A stretch of 64,000 bases of DNA from Roseiarcus sp963835885 (lineage in GTDB: Bacteria; Pseudomonadota; Alphaproteobacteria; Rhizobiales; Beijerinckiaceae). Below the pieces are notes generated by a model. It did not search any database. It was not told the origin of the DNA and saw only the letters and a program-made list of their open reading frames with translations. Location of the stretch: NCBI GenBank assembly GCA_963835885.1, contig CAWIHF010000024.1:62001-126000 (forward strand), given 5' to 3'. Shown here in pieces: positions 17,141-26,144 of the stretch. Position 1 is the first letter of the stretch. Each line of letters begins with the position of its first letter. The position numbers and the translations under genes are program-made.

Positions 17141-19708
17141 ATGGGCCGGGGGACATACGCGCTTTGGGTCATTCGGATTCTCTTCGCCTGCCGGGTGAGC
17201 CTGCTCAGCGTGGTCGCTGGAACCCTCCTGTTCCTCATGTCGACCCAGGCGCGCGATCTTTTCGCCGACGTCACGTTCGGCTTGTTGCCGATGCGCCCCG
17301 AGGCCTGGGGCCATTGGCTGTGGTTCTTCGCCTGCCTTGTGTTCATTTGGGCGTTCCCTGTCCACTACGCGGCCAGGCGAATGCTCTATACGGACGACTG
17401 GATGTTTCCGTGCCGGGTCCGTGCGGAGATCGATCCGCTTCAGGCGGCCGCGGTCAGGCGGGATCTGAAACAGCCGCTCGCACGGATCCCGCGCCTGCTC
17501 GCTGCGGTTCCCTTCGTCGCGGTCCTGGTCGGGCTCTGGAAGGCGCACGCCGTCGTCGCGGAGACCATGGCGCTCGAACCGGCGCGGAGGGCATCCTCAC
17601 AGATCCTCGTTCTCGCCGGACTGGACATCGTCATTGGCGTCGCGTTTCTCGCCTTCCTGTGGTCGCGACGCACCCTGACCCGCAGGATGTCGAACGATGC
17701 CGGCACGGCGCTGGCGATCGCCTATATCGTCGTCATCAGCACTCTGTTTGTCACGTCCGTCGCAAAACCCTTCTTTCCCGCCGACGTCGCGCCACGGGCC
17801 GCCACCGTGCCGCTCTTGATGGGCGGCTTCGTCTTTCTCGGGACGTACCTCGCCTGGCTTGCCCACCGGTTCTGCGTGCCGGTCCTGGCGATCTCGGTCT
17901 TCGTGGCCCTGGGCATGACGGCCCTGAACGCGCATTTCAACGATGTTCGCACGTTGCCCAGCGCCTCCGACGATTTCAGCAAGAGGCAGATCGACATCGG
18001 CGAGGCGGTCGACAAGTGGAAAGCCGCCAACTGCGACGCCAGCGGCTGTCCGCCAGCCGTGATCGTCGCCGCGGAGGGCGGCGCGAGCCGCGCGGCCTTC
18101 GCAGCCGCGACCGCCGTCGGCGAACTCATCGACGAGGCGAAAGACCTGCCAGACGCGAAGGACCGGGCGATCGCGCCGGCGCGGCGCATTTTTGCGATTT
18201 CCGGGGTGTCGGGCGGCTCGTTCGGCGCCGCGACCATCCGGACCGCCCTGGCCAACTCGCTCGTGCGCGGTCAGTCGGCTCCGCCATGTCTCAGGGCGCC
18301 GCCGGGGTGGTTCGGCGCCGCGACCAGCGACGTGAGGGCGAGCTGGAGGGCCTGCCTGCAGGCGCTCGTGTCGGGCGATTATCTTTCGCCCGCCTTCGTC
18401 GGCCTCGCCTTCCGCGACAATTTCTCGCCTCCGAACCCCTGGTCCGGCGGCTCCCTCCTGTTTTCCGACGACCGCGCGGCGTTGGTCGAGGAAGCCTGGG
18501 AACGCCATTACGATCAGGTCGTCAGGGGCGAGATTCCGGGATTCTTCGGGCAGCTTTACCAGGATCTCGCCGCTCCCAAGGGACCGGATTCGGGGCTTCG
18601 CAGCCGCTTCGGCTTCCTGCCCGACAAGCTTGCCAAGCTCGATGGCGCCTGGCTGCCGCTGCTGCTGCTCAACGGGACCTCGGTCGCCACCGGGACGCGG
18701 GTCATCGCCTCGGACCTGATCTCGACTCGCGCGGCGCCCGGCGGCGACGGGCATGCTCCGGGAAGATTCTCGCTCTATCCGGCAGCCTTCGACGTCTTCG
18801 AGATGCTGTCGAAGCCGTGCGCCAAGGGTGAGGTCGCGGGCCAGTCGTGCAAGACGGCGCACGTCGGGATGGCCGACGCGCCGAATTCGCGTCAGGGGGC
18901 CGACATCAGGCTGTCGACGGCCGCCATGCTCTCGGCCCGCTTCCCGATCATTTCGCCGGCCGGAATCCTTCGTGCTGAGGGCGACGGCAAAACGGGCGAC
19001 CGTATCGTCGACGGCGGCTATTTCGAGAACGCTGGTCTCACCACCGCGATGGACGTGGCGAGGGAGGTTCGCCGCCTGGGCGTCGTCCCGGTCGTGCTCT
19101 GGGTGCAGAACGGGCCACGCACCGATGCGGGCGATCCCGTTTCGCCCGACACGCCGCCGCCCTCGGCGACGGCCGATTCCCTGGTTCCGCCGCGCGGCGC
19201 GGGCACTCCGGAACTGGACGGCGCGGATCCCTCCGCGTTGGAACGGGTCTTCGGCGTCGTCGTCACGCCGGTCGTCGCGCTGTCGGTGACCCGCGACGGG
19301 CATGGCTCCGAGGAGGCGGCCGACGCGCAACGCGAGCTTTGGCTCCTGAACCGAGACGTCGAGCCGGCGGACCCGAAAGAAATCGGGTCGAGCTATTTCA
19401 AGTTCGGCATGTTCGAGAACCCAAAATTCAAGCCGGACGCCGGGCCCATCAGGGACGCGTGCGCCGGGCTCGCGACGAGGTGGCGCGTCGGCGTCGACCA
19501 GATGAGCGAAGTGTCGATGAGCTGGTGGCTCTCCCAGTCGGTGCAGGCGGAGCTCGATTCCCAGATCTGCGACCTGCGCAACCAGCGGACGTTGGCCGAT
19601 CTCGCAAAGCGCCTGTCTCAGCACTGCCCGGTCAAGCCGCGCGACCCGTCGAACGGGGAACCGGAACCGACCCTGCCGGAAGGATCGTCGCATCTGTGCC
19701 AGGAGTGA
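17141..19708 (+). CDS. Membrane-anchored patatin-like phospholipase
   Basis: About 855 residues from the ATG at 17141 (GGAAG upstream; an in-frame GTG at 17126 is possible). The first roughly 270 residues hold about six membrane helices. The rest is a patatin-like lipase domain: oxyanion segment AAEGGASRAAFAAA, nucleophile elbow GVSGGSFG with Ser at about 357, and catalytic Asp at about 624 in VDGGYFENAG, giving the Ser-Asp dyad. Patatins cleave acyl chains from membrane lipids. The lipase domain has several inserts, making it longer than usual. No secretion or effector genes lie alongside, so its role is open. Confidence 0.8.
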   Translation: MGRGTYALWVIRILFACRVSLLSVVAGTLLFLMSTQARDLFADVTFGLLPMRPEAWGHWLWFFACLVFIWAFPVHYAARRMLYTDDWMFPCRVRAEIDPLQAAAVRRDLKQPLARIPRLLAAVPFVAVLVGLWKAHAVVAETMALEPARRASSQILVLAGLDIVIGVAFLAFLWSRRTLTRRMSNDAGTALAIAYIVVISTLFVTSVAKPFFPADVAPRAATVPLLMGGFVFLGTYLAWLAHRFCVPVLAISVFVALGMTALNAHFNDVRTLPSASDDFSKRQIDIGEAVDKWKAANCDASGCPPAVIVAAEGGASRAAFAAATAVGELIDEAKDLPDAKDRAIAPARRIFAISGVSGGSFGAATIRTALANSLVRGQSAPPCLRAPPGWFGAATSDVRASWRACLQALVSGDYLSPAFVGLAFRDNFSPPNPWSGGSLLFSDDRAALVEEAWERHYDQVVRGEIPGFFGQLYQDLAAPKGPDSGLRSRFGFLPDKLAKLDGAWLPLLLLNGTSVATGTRVIASDLISTRAAPGGDGHAPGRFSLYPAAFDVFEMLSKPCAKGEVAGQSCKTAHVGMADAPNSRQGADIRLSTAAMLSARFPIISPAGILRAEGDGKTGDRIVDGGYFENAGLTTAMDVAREVRRLGVVPVVLWVQNGPRTDAGDPVSPDTPPPSATADSLVPPRGAGTPELDGADPSALERVFGVVVTPVVALSVTRDGHGSEEAADAQRELWLLNRDVEPADPKEIGSSYFKFGMFENPKFKPDAGPIRDACAGLATRWRVGVDQMSEVSMSWWLSQSVQAELDSQICDLRNQRTLADLAKRLSQHCPVKPRDPSNGEPEPTLPEGSSHLCQE

Positions 19709-19722
19709 TCATCCCGCTCGCG

Positions 19723-21072
19723 TCAGTCGAGCAATGTGCGAAAATAATCGTTCAGCAACCGCTCGCCCGGATCGAACGTCTTGCGCGCTTCGGCGAATGC
19801 CGTCAGCCGGTCGCCGTACGCTTTCCGCACGATCGCCGGCGTCAGGCCAAAAGTCTGGTTGAGCAGCGGAGTCCCACTGCGGTCGCTGCAAAATTGATTG
19901 TAGGCCTCGAGGAAGGGCTTCCAACCGGGATTGCCGGTCGACACCGGGTCGATCGTCATCACGGTCCCGTCGTACGAATAAGACAAGAGCGAGTTTTGAT
20001 CCTGCGCGATACGGTAGCCGACATAGGCGAGATTTGATCGGTAGCCGACCCGATCGTGATAGTCGCGGATGAACGTGCAGAACTCGGAAAAGACTTTTGG
20101 AAATTCTGCTTCGGGGAACGCGAACAGGCTGAACGTGTAGCGGCTGTCATTGGAGACAGGCGGGTAGTCGATGATCTGGTCGGGCGGAAGCGTGTAATCC
20201 GAACGCACCAGGTTCTCGAGCTTGAAGCGCAGGATAGCGCCGAAACCGTCGATCACTTCGTAGCGGACGGCCGGAATCGGAACGCTCGCCTCGATGTCGT
20301 GGCCGAACCGGGGACCCGCAGTGCCCCACAAGTAGTTGCGCAGGATCCAGGCTGAACGATTGGGGCTGCCGACGGCGGTCGGGTTGTGGCGGCGGAATTC
20401 GACGGTGATCTTGTCGGCGAATGGGAACGCATACCAGAACATCAACTCGCCGCGCGCTTTGAGCAAATCCAGTTGCGTCACGAACTCGGCGAGCGAAAAG
20501 GTCTCGTGATAGACCGCCATCGGAGTGAGCGGGCGGATTCGATAGGTCACCTCATAGACGATTCCGAACAGGCCATAGCTCGACCGCACCTGCTGCATCA
20601 GCTCCGGCTGGGCTTCGGTGACCTCGATGCGCTCGCCGTTCGGCAAGACGAGCTTGACGCCGATCACGTAGGACCCGACCTGGCCGAATTCGCCTTCGAA
20701 CGAGGCGTCCTTGGTGCCGGCGCAGGCCGCGCTTCCCGCGGTTAGGCTGCCGATCTCGGTGTTGACGTAGAACTGCAGGTTGCGTTTCTCGAGTTCGCGC
20801 GCCATGTCGATGTGCCGCGCGCCGGCCTCGACCGTGATCGTATCCGGCCCGATCGAGAGGATGCGGTTCATCTTCATCCGGATCAGCGTGCCGCCGTCAG
20901 CGACCCCGCACGGCGAGGTGGAATGGTTCGAGCCGACCGCGCGCACCGGCGCCGGATATTTCGCCGCATCCTTCATCACCGCGACGATGTCGTCGACGGA
21001 GTTGGCGTCGACGATCACTTTCGGATGCGACACGACGTCGCCGAACCAATTGGTGACTTCCAGATCGGGCAT
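19723..21072 (-). CDS. FAD-linked sugar/lactone oxidase (D-arabinono-1,4-lactone oxidase-like)
   Basis: 449 residues from the ATG at 21072, which is set by a perfect AGGAGG. The N-terminal PCMH-type FAD domain shows VRAVGSNHSTSPCGVADGGT and NTEIGSLTAGSAACAGTKD. The C-terminal half resembles the ALO substrate domain (YPPVSNDSRYTFSLFAFPE). Such enzymes oxidise sugars, sugar alcohols or aldonolactones with oxygen or a dye acceptor. It is the last gene of the leftward sugar-transport operon, 127 bases after the ATPase, and may oxidise the imported sugar or its lactone. Confidence 0.78.
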   Translation of the reverse strand: MPDLEVTNWFGDVVSHPKVIVDANSVDDIVAVMKDAAKYPAPVRAVGSNHSTSPCGVADGGTLIRMKMNRILSIGPDTITVEAGARHIDMARELEKRNLQFYVNTEIGSLTAGSAACAGTKDASFEGEFGQVGSYVIGVKLVLPNGERIEVTEAQPELMQQVRSSYGLFGIVYEVTYRIRPLTPMAVYHETFSLAEFVTQLDLLKARGELMFWYAFPFADKITVEFRRHNPTAVGSPNRSAWILRNYLWGTAGPRFGHDIEASVPIPAVRYEVIDGFGAILRFKLENLVRSDYTLPPDQIIDYPPVSNDSRYTFSLFAFPEAEFPKVFSEFCTFIRDYHDRVGYRSNLAYVGYRIAQDQNSLLSYSYDGTVMTIDPVSTGNPGWKPFLEAYNQFCSDRSGTPLLNQTFGLTPAIVRKAYGDRLTAFAEARKTFDPGERLLNDYFRTLLD

Positions 21073-21198
21073 CGGCTCGCCTCCTGGGGTTCGCGGTTGG
21101 CGAAGCCGGTTTCGCCTCCCGAACGGCAAGACCTGCGGTTCCGGGCGTCACCATACCCCACTTTGCGGCAGAGGAGAGCCCCGGTCGCCCGCTGAGCC

Positions 21199-21963
21199 TC
21201 ACTGCTGCTCGCGCCACACGCCTTCGCGGGCCGACCTGTATTCGTGGACGACCCGGTCGGTCAGCTCCTGGACGGAGGTTTCGGACGTGCGCTTGTCGAA
21301 TGCGATCACCCCTCCTTCGACGAGATTGATGCGGTCGCAGACGTCGAAGATCTGCGCGTAGTTGTGGGCGATGATGATCATCGCGATCTTGCCGCCCTCC
21401 TTCAGCCGCTGGATCAGGTCGAGGATCAGCGCCAATTCCTTTGCGCCCATCGCCGCGGTCGGTTCGTCGAGCAGGAGCACTTTGGCCTCCTGGAAGACCG
21501 AGCGCGCGATGGCGACGGCCTGACGCTGCCCGCCCGACAGCTTGGCGACGTCGACATCGACGGAGGGGACCCTGACCCGCATGCTCTCGAGCATCTCGAT
21601 CGCCCGCCGGCGCATCTGTCGCTCATCGAGAATTCCCAAAACGCCGCCGAACACCGGCTCGCGCTGAAGGAACATGTTGCGGTAGACGTTGAGCTCATTG
21701 ACCAAAGCCAGGTCCTGGTAGACCACCTCGATGCCGAGCGAGCGCGCATGGCTGACAGAGCGGAACTGAACGGGTCTGCCCTCGAAGAAGAGCTGCCCTA
21801 CGCTCGGCTGGTAGTAACCGGTGAAGATCTTCATCAGGGTCGATTTGCCGGCGCCGTTGTCTCCAAGGAGTCCCAGCACCTCGCCGCGGCAGAGCCGCAG
21901 ATTGACGTCTCTCAGCGCGGTGATCCGTCCGAAGGATTTGCCGACGTGCTCGGCGCGAAGCAC
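21199..21963 (-). CDS. ABC sugar transporter ATP-binding protein
   Basis: 254 residues from a GTG at 21963. Walker A is GDNGAGKSTLMK, the signature is LSGGQRQAVAIA, Walker B is VLLLDEPTAAMG, and the switch His is in IIIAHNYAQIF. Only one nucleotide-binding domain is present, as in FrcA-type (fructose/ribose-like) systems rather than the two-domain RbsA/XylG type. It follows the permease by 24 bases and belongs to the mutarotase/binding-protein operon. Confidence 0.9.
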   Translation of the reverse strand: MLRAEHVGKSFGRITALRDVNLRLCRGEVLGLLGDNGAGKSTLMKIFTGYYQPSVGQLFFEGRPVQFRSVSHARSLGIEVVYQDLALVNELNVYRNMFLQREPVFGGVLGILDERQMRRRAIEMLESMRVRVPSVDVDVAKLSGGQRQAVAIARSVFQEAKVLLLDEPTAAMGAKELALILDLIQRLKEGGKIAMIIIAHNYAQIFDVCDRINLVEGGVIAFDKRTSETSVQELTDRVVHEYRSAREGVWREQQ

Positions 21964-21987
21964 TTCTGGCCCGATCGAACTCCGGCA

Positions 21988-23023
21988 TCACCCGCCTCCC
22001 CGTTCGCGCCAACGCGTCATGTGGACGTTGACCGCCATCGTCACAAGGATGGCGCCGCCGAGGATCATGTCGAACGTGAAGGCGCTCACCCCGTTGAGGG
22101 TGAAGCCGTCCTTGAGGATTCCGAGCACCAGGGCGCCGATGAAGGCGCCGATCAGGGTCCCCGAGCCGCCGGTCAGCAGAGTGCCGCCGATTACCGCCGC
22201 GGCGATCGCGGCGAAGGTGATCTCGGACCCTCCCGCGAGCGGATCAATCGACCCGATGCGGAACGCGTCGATGACGCCGGCGAAGCCTGCGAGAACGCTG
22301 CACAGCACGAAATTGCGCACCTTGATGCTGCGCACCCTGATTCCGACTTCTTCCGCGGCGACCGAGATTCCCGCCCGTGGCGATGGTGTGCAGCCCGAAG
22401 CGGGTTCGGTTCAGGACGAACTGCAAGACGATCGCGATCGCCAGCGACCAGACCAGCCTGGCCCAAACATTGCCCCCGAAAACGGCAGTGAAAGCGGCGG
22501 CTGCATTGGGCTGAACCGGAAAGCCCCCGGAAATCGTCAGGGTCAGGCCGTTGACCAGGAACATCGTGCCGAGCGTCGTGACGAAAGACGGCACGCTGAT
22601 GAGAGTGGTGACGGCTCCGTTGATCAGGCCGACGAATCCCGCCGCCATCAACGCCAGGACAAGGGCGGTGCCTGCCGGCAGCCCGGACTCCGCCGCGAAG
22701 TACATGACGAACGGCGTCAGCGCATAGACCATGCCCACCGACAGATCGAGCTCGCCGCAGACGAGCACCATCACCTCGCCGGCGGCGATGATCGCGGTGG
22801 TCGCCGTGTAGTCGACCAGGTTTTCGATATTGGAGAGCGACAGAAAGGCCGGATTGGTCGACTGGAAATAGGCGGCAAGCAGGGCCCCGGCGAGAAGGAT
22901 GCTCACCTCGCGCCACCGGAGCACGATCTCGCCGGCCCGACGCAGAAGTGTGAAGCGCCGTTCGCTCAAGGGATGCGGGCCGGCCGCGCCGCCGCCGCCA
23001 GCGGTGTCCGCTCCGTCCCGCAT
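21988..23023 (-). pseudogene. ABC sugar transporter permease, frameshifted
   Basis: The reading frame from 23023 gives a normal RbsC/FrcC-type permease: NIENLVDYTATTAIIAAGE, the GELDLSVGMVYAL region and NRTRFGLHTIATGGNL. Near 22362 one extra base in a CC run moves the rest (VRSIKVRNFVLCSVLAGFAG to WRERGGG, ending at 21988) into another frame. Restoring it gives about 345 residues with no other damage. Either a recent inactivation or a sequencing error; all other transporter parts look intact, which favours the latter. Without the permease the system could not import. Confidence 0.85.
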
Positions 23024-23038
23024 CGCCGCAGTCGCTCG

Positions 23039-24136
23039 TCAGGCGCTGACGATCGGACCTGACCTTGGAATGACCGCTTCGGTCGACGAGCTGCCCTCGT
23101 AGCGGCTCTTGGTCTTCAGGTAGGGCTCGACGCTGCTCTTGGTGACGAACTTCAGTCCGGTGTTGATCTCGGCAGGACCGACAAGACCGCCGGAGTACTT
23201 GAACATCGCCATTTCCATGAGGGTGTAGAAGCCCTGCAGGTAGGGCTGCTGGTCGATGGTGAAGTCGAGATTGCCGCTGTTGATGGCGTCGAGCGTGCCG
23301 GGAAGCAGATCGAAGCCGCCTGCGTGCACGCCTTTGGCGGCAAGCCCGTACTTCTCGATCGTCTTGCCCACGGCCATCGTGCTGCCCGCGTCGACCGCGA
23401 ACATGCCCTTCACGTCTTTGTGTCCGACGTAATAAGCGTCGACCCGCGAGACTTCCTCGTTGACCGTAGGGCCGGTGGCGACCTCGGCAAGCTCGATCTT
23501 GGCGCCCGACGCCTTGATGGCCTCCTTGGCGCCGTCGAGCCGCGGCTGAATATTGAGCTGGCCGGGCGTGGCGATGAAGCCGACGACCGGGCCCTCCTTC
23601 ACCAGTTCGACAATGCGACGGCCGAGCGCCTGGCCGGAAGCGTATAGGTCCTGCCCAATGTAGGCGAGGCGATCGTTGCCTTTTGCGTCGGCGTTGTAGG
23701 AGAACACCGGGATTCCGGCTTCGAGCGCCTTTTTGGTGGGCTCATTGAAGGCATGCTCGTCGACCAGCGCGATCGCGATGCCATCCGCCTTCGCGGTGAT
23801 CGCCGTGTTCATGGCGTTGACCATCTGGGATGCGACCGATGTCTCCGACCCGGTCCACTGATAGCTGCAGCCAAAAGCGGCGCAGGCGTCGGCGATGCCG
23901 TATTGCGTCGGCACGAAGAATGGATTCGTGGTCACGTGATTGACGAACACGAATTTCCACTCCGGATGCTTCGGCAACCCGCCCGACTCGCCAGCCGCCA
24001 AGGCTGAATCGCCCCGGCCGAGAGCAGAGAGCGCGAGCATGGCGGCGCCCGAACTCAAGCCGCCGCGGAAAAGACTGCGGCGCGACAGGATCGACGACAG
24101 CCGATCCCGCTCGTTGACTTCGCTTTTCTCAATCAT
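23039..24136 (-). CDS. Periplasmic sugar-binding protein of ABC transporter (Tat signal)
   Basis: 365 residues from the ATG at 24136, preceded by AGGAGG. The N-terminus carries a twin-arginine signal (SRRSLFRGGLSSGAAMLAL), implying export of a folded protein. The mature part is a periplasmic-binding-protein-like domain 4 fold: KFVFVNHVTTNPFFVPTQYG, IPVFSYNADAKGNDR, AVDAGSTMAVG and VHAGGFDLLPGTLDA. Its ATG overlaps the stop of the mutarotase gene (ATGA). The fold suits monosaccharides such as fructose, ribose or galactose. Confidence 0.88.
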   Translation of the reverse strand: MIEKSEVNERDRLSSILSRRSLFRGGLSSGAAMLALSALGRGDSALAAGESGGLPKHPEWKFVFVNHVTTNPFFVPTQYGIADACAAFGCSYQWTGSETSVASQMVNAMNTAITAKADGIAIALVDEHAFNEPTKKALEAGIPVFSYNADAKGNDRLAYIGQDLYASGQALGRRIVELVKEGPVVGFIATPGQLNIQPRLDGAKEAIKASGAKIELAEVATGPTVNEEVSRVDAYYVGHKDVKGMFAVDAGSTMAVGKTIEKYGLAAKGVHAGGFDLLPGTLDAINSGNLDFTIDQQPYLQGFYTLMEMAMFKYSGGLVGPAEINTGLKFVTKSSVEPYLKTKSRYEGSSSTEAVIPRSGPIVSA

Positions 24137-25341
24137 TTTGTGGCCTCCTTCTGAGAAAGCGCCGCCTCGCGCGGCCCCGACACGGGAAGGAACTTGTAGA
24201 TCGTCGTCTGGGTGTACTTCTGACCCGGCTTTAGTTCGGTCGAGGGGAAGTTCGGCTGATTGGGAGAATCGGGGAAATGCTGCGCCTCGAGGGTGAAGCC
24301 GCCCCAATGCGGGTAAACTTTCCCATACTTGCCGTGCACGTCGTTGAGGAAATTCCCGGTGTAGAACTGGACGCCGGGCTCGTCGGTGTAGAATTCGAGC
24401 GTCCGTCCGTTTTTCGGATCGGTCACGCTCTCCGCAAGCGCGTCGAGGTCGCCCGGATTGTTGAGGACGTAATTGAAGTCGTAACCTCCCTGTTTGGACT
24501 CCGCATATTTGAGCTGCTGGTTATCGGCGTGGATGTGAGCGCCGATCGGGGTCGGCGTGGTGAAGCCGAGATCCGTGCCGGCCACGTCCATCATCTTGCC
24601 GGTCGGAATGAGTGTAGAGTTGATCGGAGTGATCTTGTTTGCGTTGATCATCGCCACCTGGTCGAGCACGTTGCCGTTGCCGGCGCCGGCGAGGTTGAAA
24701 TAGGTGTGGTTGGTGAGGTTGATGACGGTCGGCTTGTCAGTGACCGCGGAATAGTGGACGCGCAGGTCGTTGCTGTTGTCGAGCGTGTATCGGGCGGTGA
24801 CCGCGAGATCGCCCGGGAAGCCCATCTGGCCGTCCGGCGAGAATAGGGTCAGTTCGACGCCGACGGCGCTGGGCGTTTCGATCTTCGAGGCGGCCCAGAC
24901 CTTCGTGTTGAAACCCTCCGGGCCCCCATGCAGGGCGTTCGGCGGGTTGTTGATCGGAATGCTGTACTGTTTTCCGTCCAGCGTGAACTTGCCGTCGGCG
25001 ATGCGATTGGCATAGCGGCCGATCAGCTGTCCAAAATAGGTATGGACGGAGGATTGATCATGGAGGTAGCCCTCGAGATCGCCGTAGCCCAGAGCCACGT
25101 CGTCGACGTGGCCGTTCTTGTCCGGCATCATGATCGATTGTACGGCGCCGCCTAAGGTGATGATGTTCACCTCGATGCCGTTGGCGTTCTTCAGGTGATA
25201 CATCTGAACTGCCTGGCCGTCCGGCATTTTCCCGAACGGCGACTCCGTAACGGAAAGAGAAGCGGCCTGAGCGCCGGCGGCAAGCGCCACGACGCCCGTA
25301 ACAAGTGCGGTCAGACCGACCGCGCCAGCGAAGCTTTTCAC
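24133..25341 (-). CDS. Aldose 1-epimerase (galactose mutarotase), periplasmic
   Basis: 402 residues from a GTG at 25341 set by AGGAGG. A cleavable Sec signal (VGLTALVTGVVALAAGAQA) is followed by the mutarotase fold. ANRIADGKFTLDGKQY, NALHGGPEGFNTKVW, NLTNHTYFNLAG with its catalytic His, and PGVQFYTGNFL near the C-terminus (where the catalytic Glu follows) are all present. It interconverts alpha and beta anomers of an aldose. It heads the operon and is exported, so it probably equilibrates the sugar before capture by the binding protein downstream. Confidence 0.9.
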   Translation of the reverse strand: MKSFAGAVGLTALVTGVVALAAGAQAASLSVTESPFGKMPDGQAVQMYHLKNANGIEVNIITLGGAVQSIMMPDKNGHVDDVALGYGDLEGYLHDQSSVHTYFGQLIGRYANRIADGKFTLDGKQYSIPINNPPNALHGGPEGFNTKVWAASKIETPSAVGVELTLFSPDGQMGFPGDLAVTARYTLDNSNDLRVHYSAVTDKPTVINLTNHTYFNLAGAGNGNVLDQVAMINANKITPINSTLIPTGKMMDVAGTDLGFTTPTPIGAHIHADNQQLKYAESKQGGYDFNYVLNNPGDLDALAESVTDPKNGRTLEFYTDEPGVQFYTGNFLNDVHGKYGKVYPHWGGFTLEAQHFPDSPNQPNFPSTELKPGQKYTQTTIYKFLPVSGPREAALSQKEATK

Positions 25342-25723
25342 GATGCGACCTCCTTGGCCTGGGTTGCGCCGCCGGAGTCGGGACCGCCAGCGGCAATCGC
25401 CGCACTGCATACGTGGACAACATCGCGCTTTCGGGGCGCCAACATGATCCAACGCTGTCCGCCGGATTAAAAAAGGGTAAGTCAACGACAGTAACGCCAA
25501 GACATTCCGCCGAGTCCGCGGCCGATCGGCGCGCTGCGTCTCATCGGCTCGAGGGCGTCGTCGTGCGGCTCGTCAGCGGCGGCCCTCGGCAAATATCCAA
25601 GCGGCGCCGTCATTTGCGGCGCGACGATCCAGCGGCGGCCGATATGAATTCGAATGGCGAAGCGCGGCGATCTCTGCAAACACTGCAGGCAGGCTTGTCT
25701 TGAGCCAAGGAAAGGCGTCGTTC
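25342..25723. other. Intergenic, divergent promoter region
   Basis: 382 bases between the leftward sugar operon and the rightward amidase fragment. It should contain the operon promoter; no palindrome or RNA element was recognised. Confidence 0.35.
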
Positions 25724-26122
25724 ATGACCGGATCCGCTTCTTCGCGCCCCGCCGCGCAATGGGCCTATCGCACGGCCGGCGAACTTGCTGCGTCGTTGCA
25801 AAAGCGGCAGGTTTCGGCCCTCGAACTGACCGATCAGTTCATCGCCCGGATCGAGGCGCTCGACGGCGACCTGAACGCCGTGCCGGTGCGCGATTTCGCC
25901 CGCGCCCGCGAGGCGGCGCGAGCGCCCGACGCGGCTTTGGCGCGCGGCGAGCGTGCGCCGCTGCTCGGCGTGCCGGTCACGATCAAGGAATCCTACAACA
26001 TCGCCGGATTGCCGACGAGCTGGGGCATACCTGCGTTCAAGGATTTCGTCGCCGAGGAAGACGCGCTCGCCGTGACCCGCCTTACGTCCGTCTCTTTGAT
26101 GCGGAAATCTGAGCCTCGCTGA
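25724..26122 (+). pseudogene. Amidase-signature enzyme, N-terminal fragment
   Basis: Starts ATG at 25724. Residues 1-119 match the amidase family: RTAGELAASLQKRQVSALEL, LLGVPVTIKESYNIAGLPTS with the catalytic Lys, and EEDALAVTRL. The sequence then leaves the family abruptly (about 26083) and ends within 15 codons. The Ser-cisSer pair and over 300 residues that complete the catalytic triad are absent, so the product cannot be active. A deletion joined it to the region just before the Rieske-reductase gene. Confidence 0.85.
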
Positions 26123-26144
26123 AGGACAGCCAAAGGAGCGAGCA

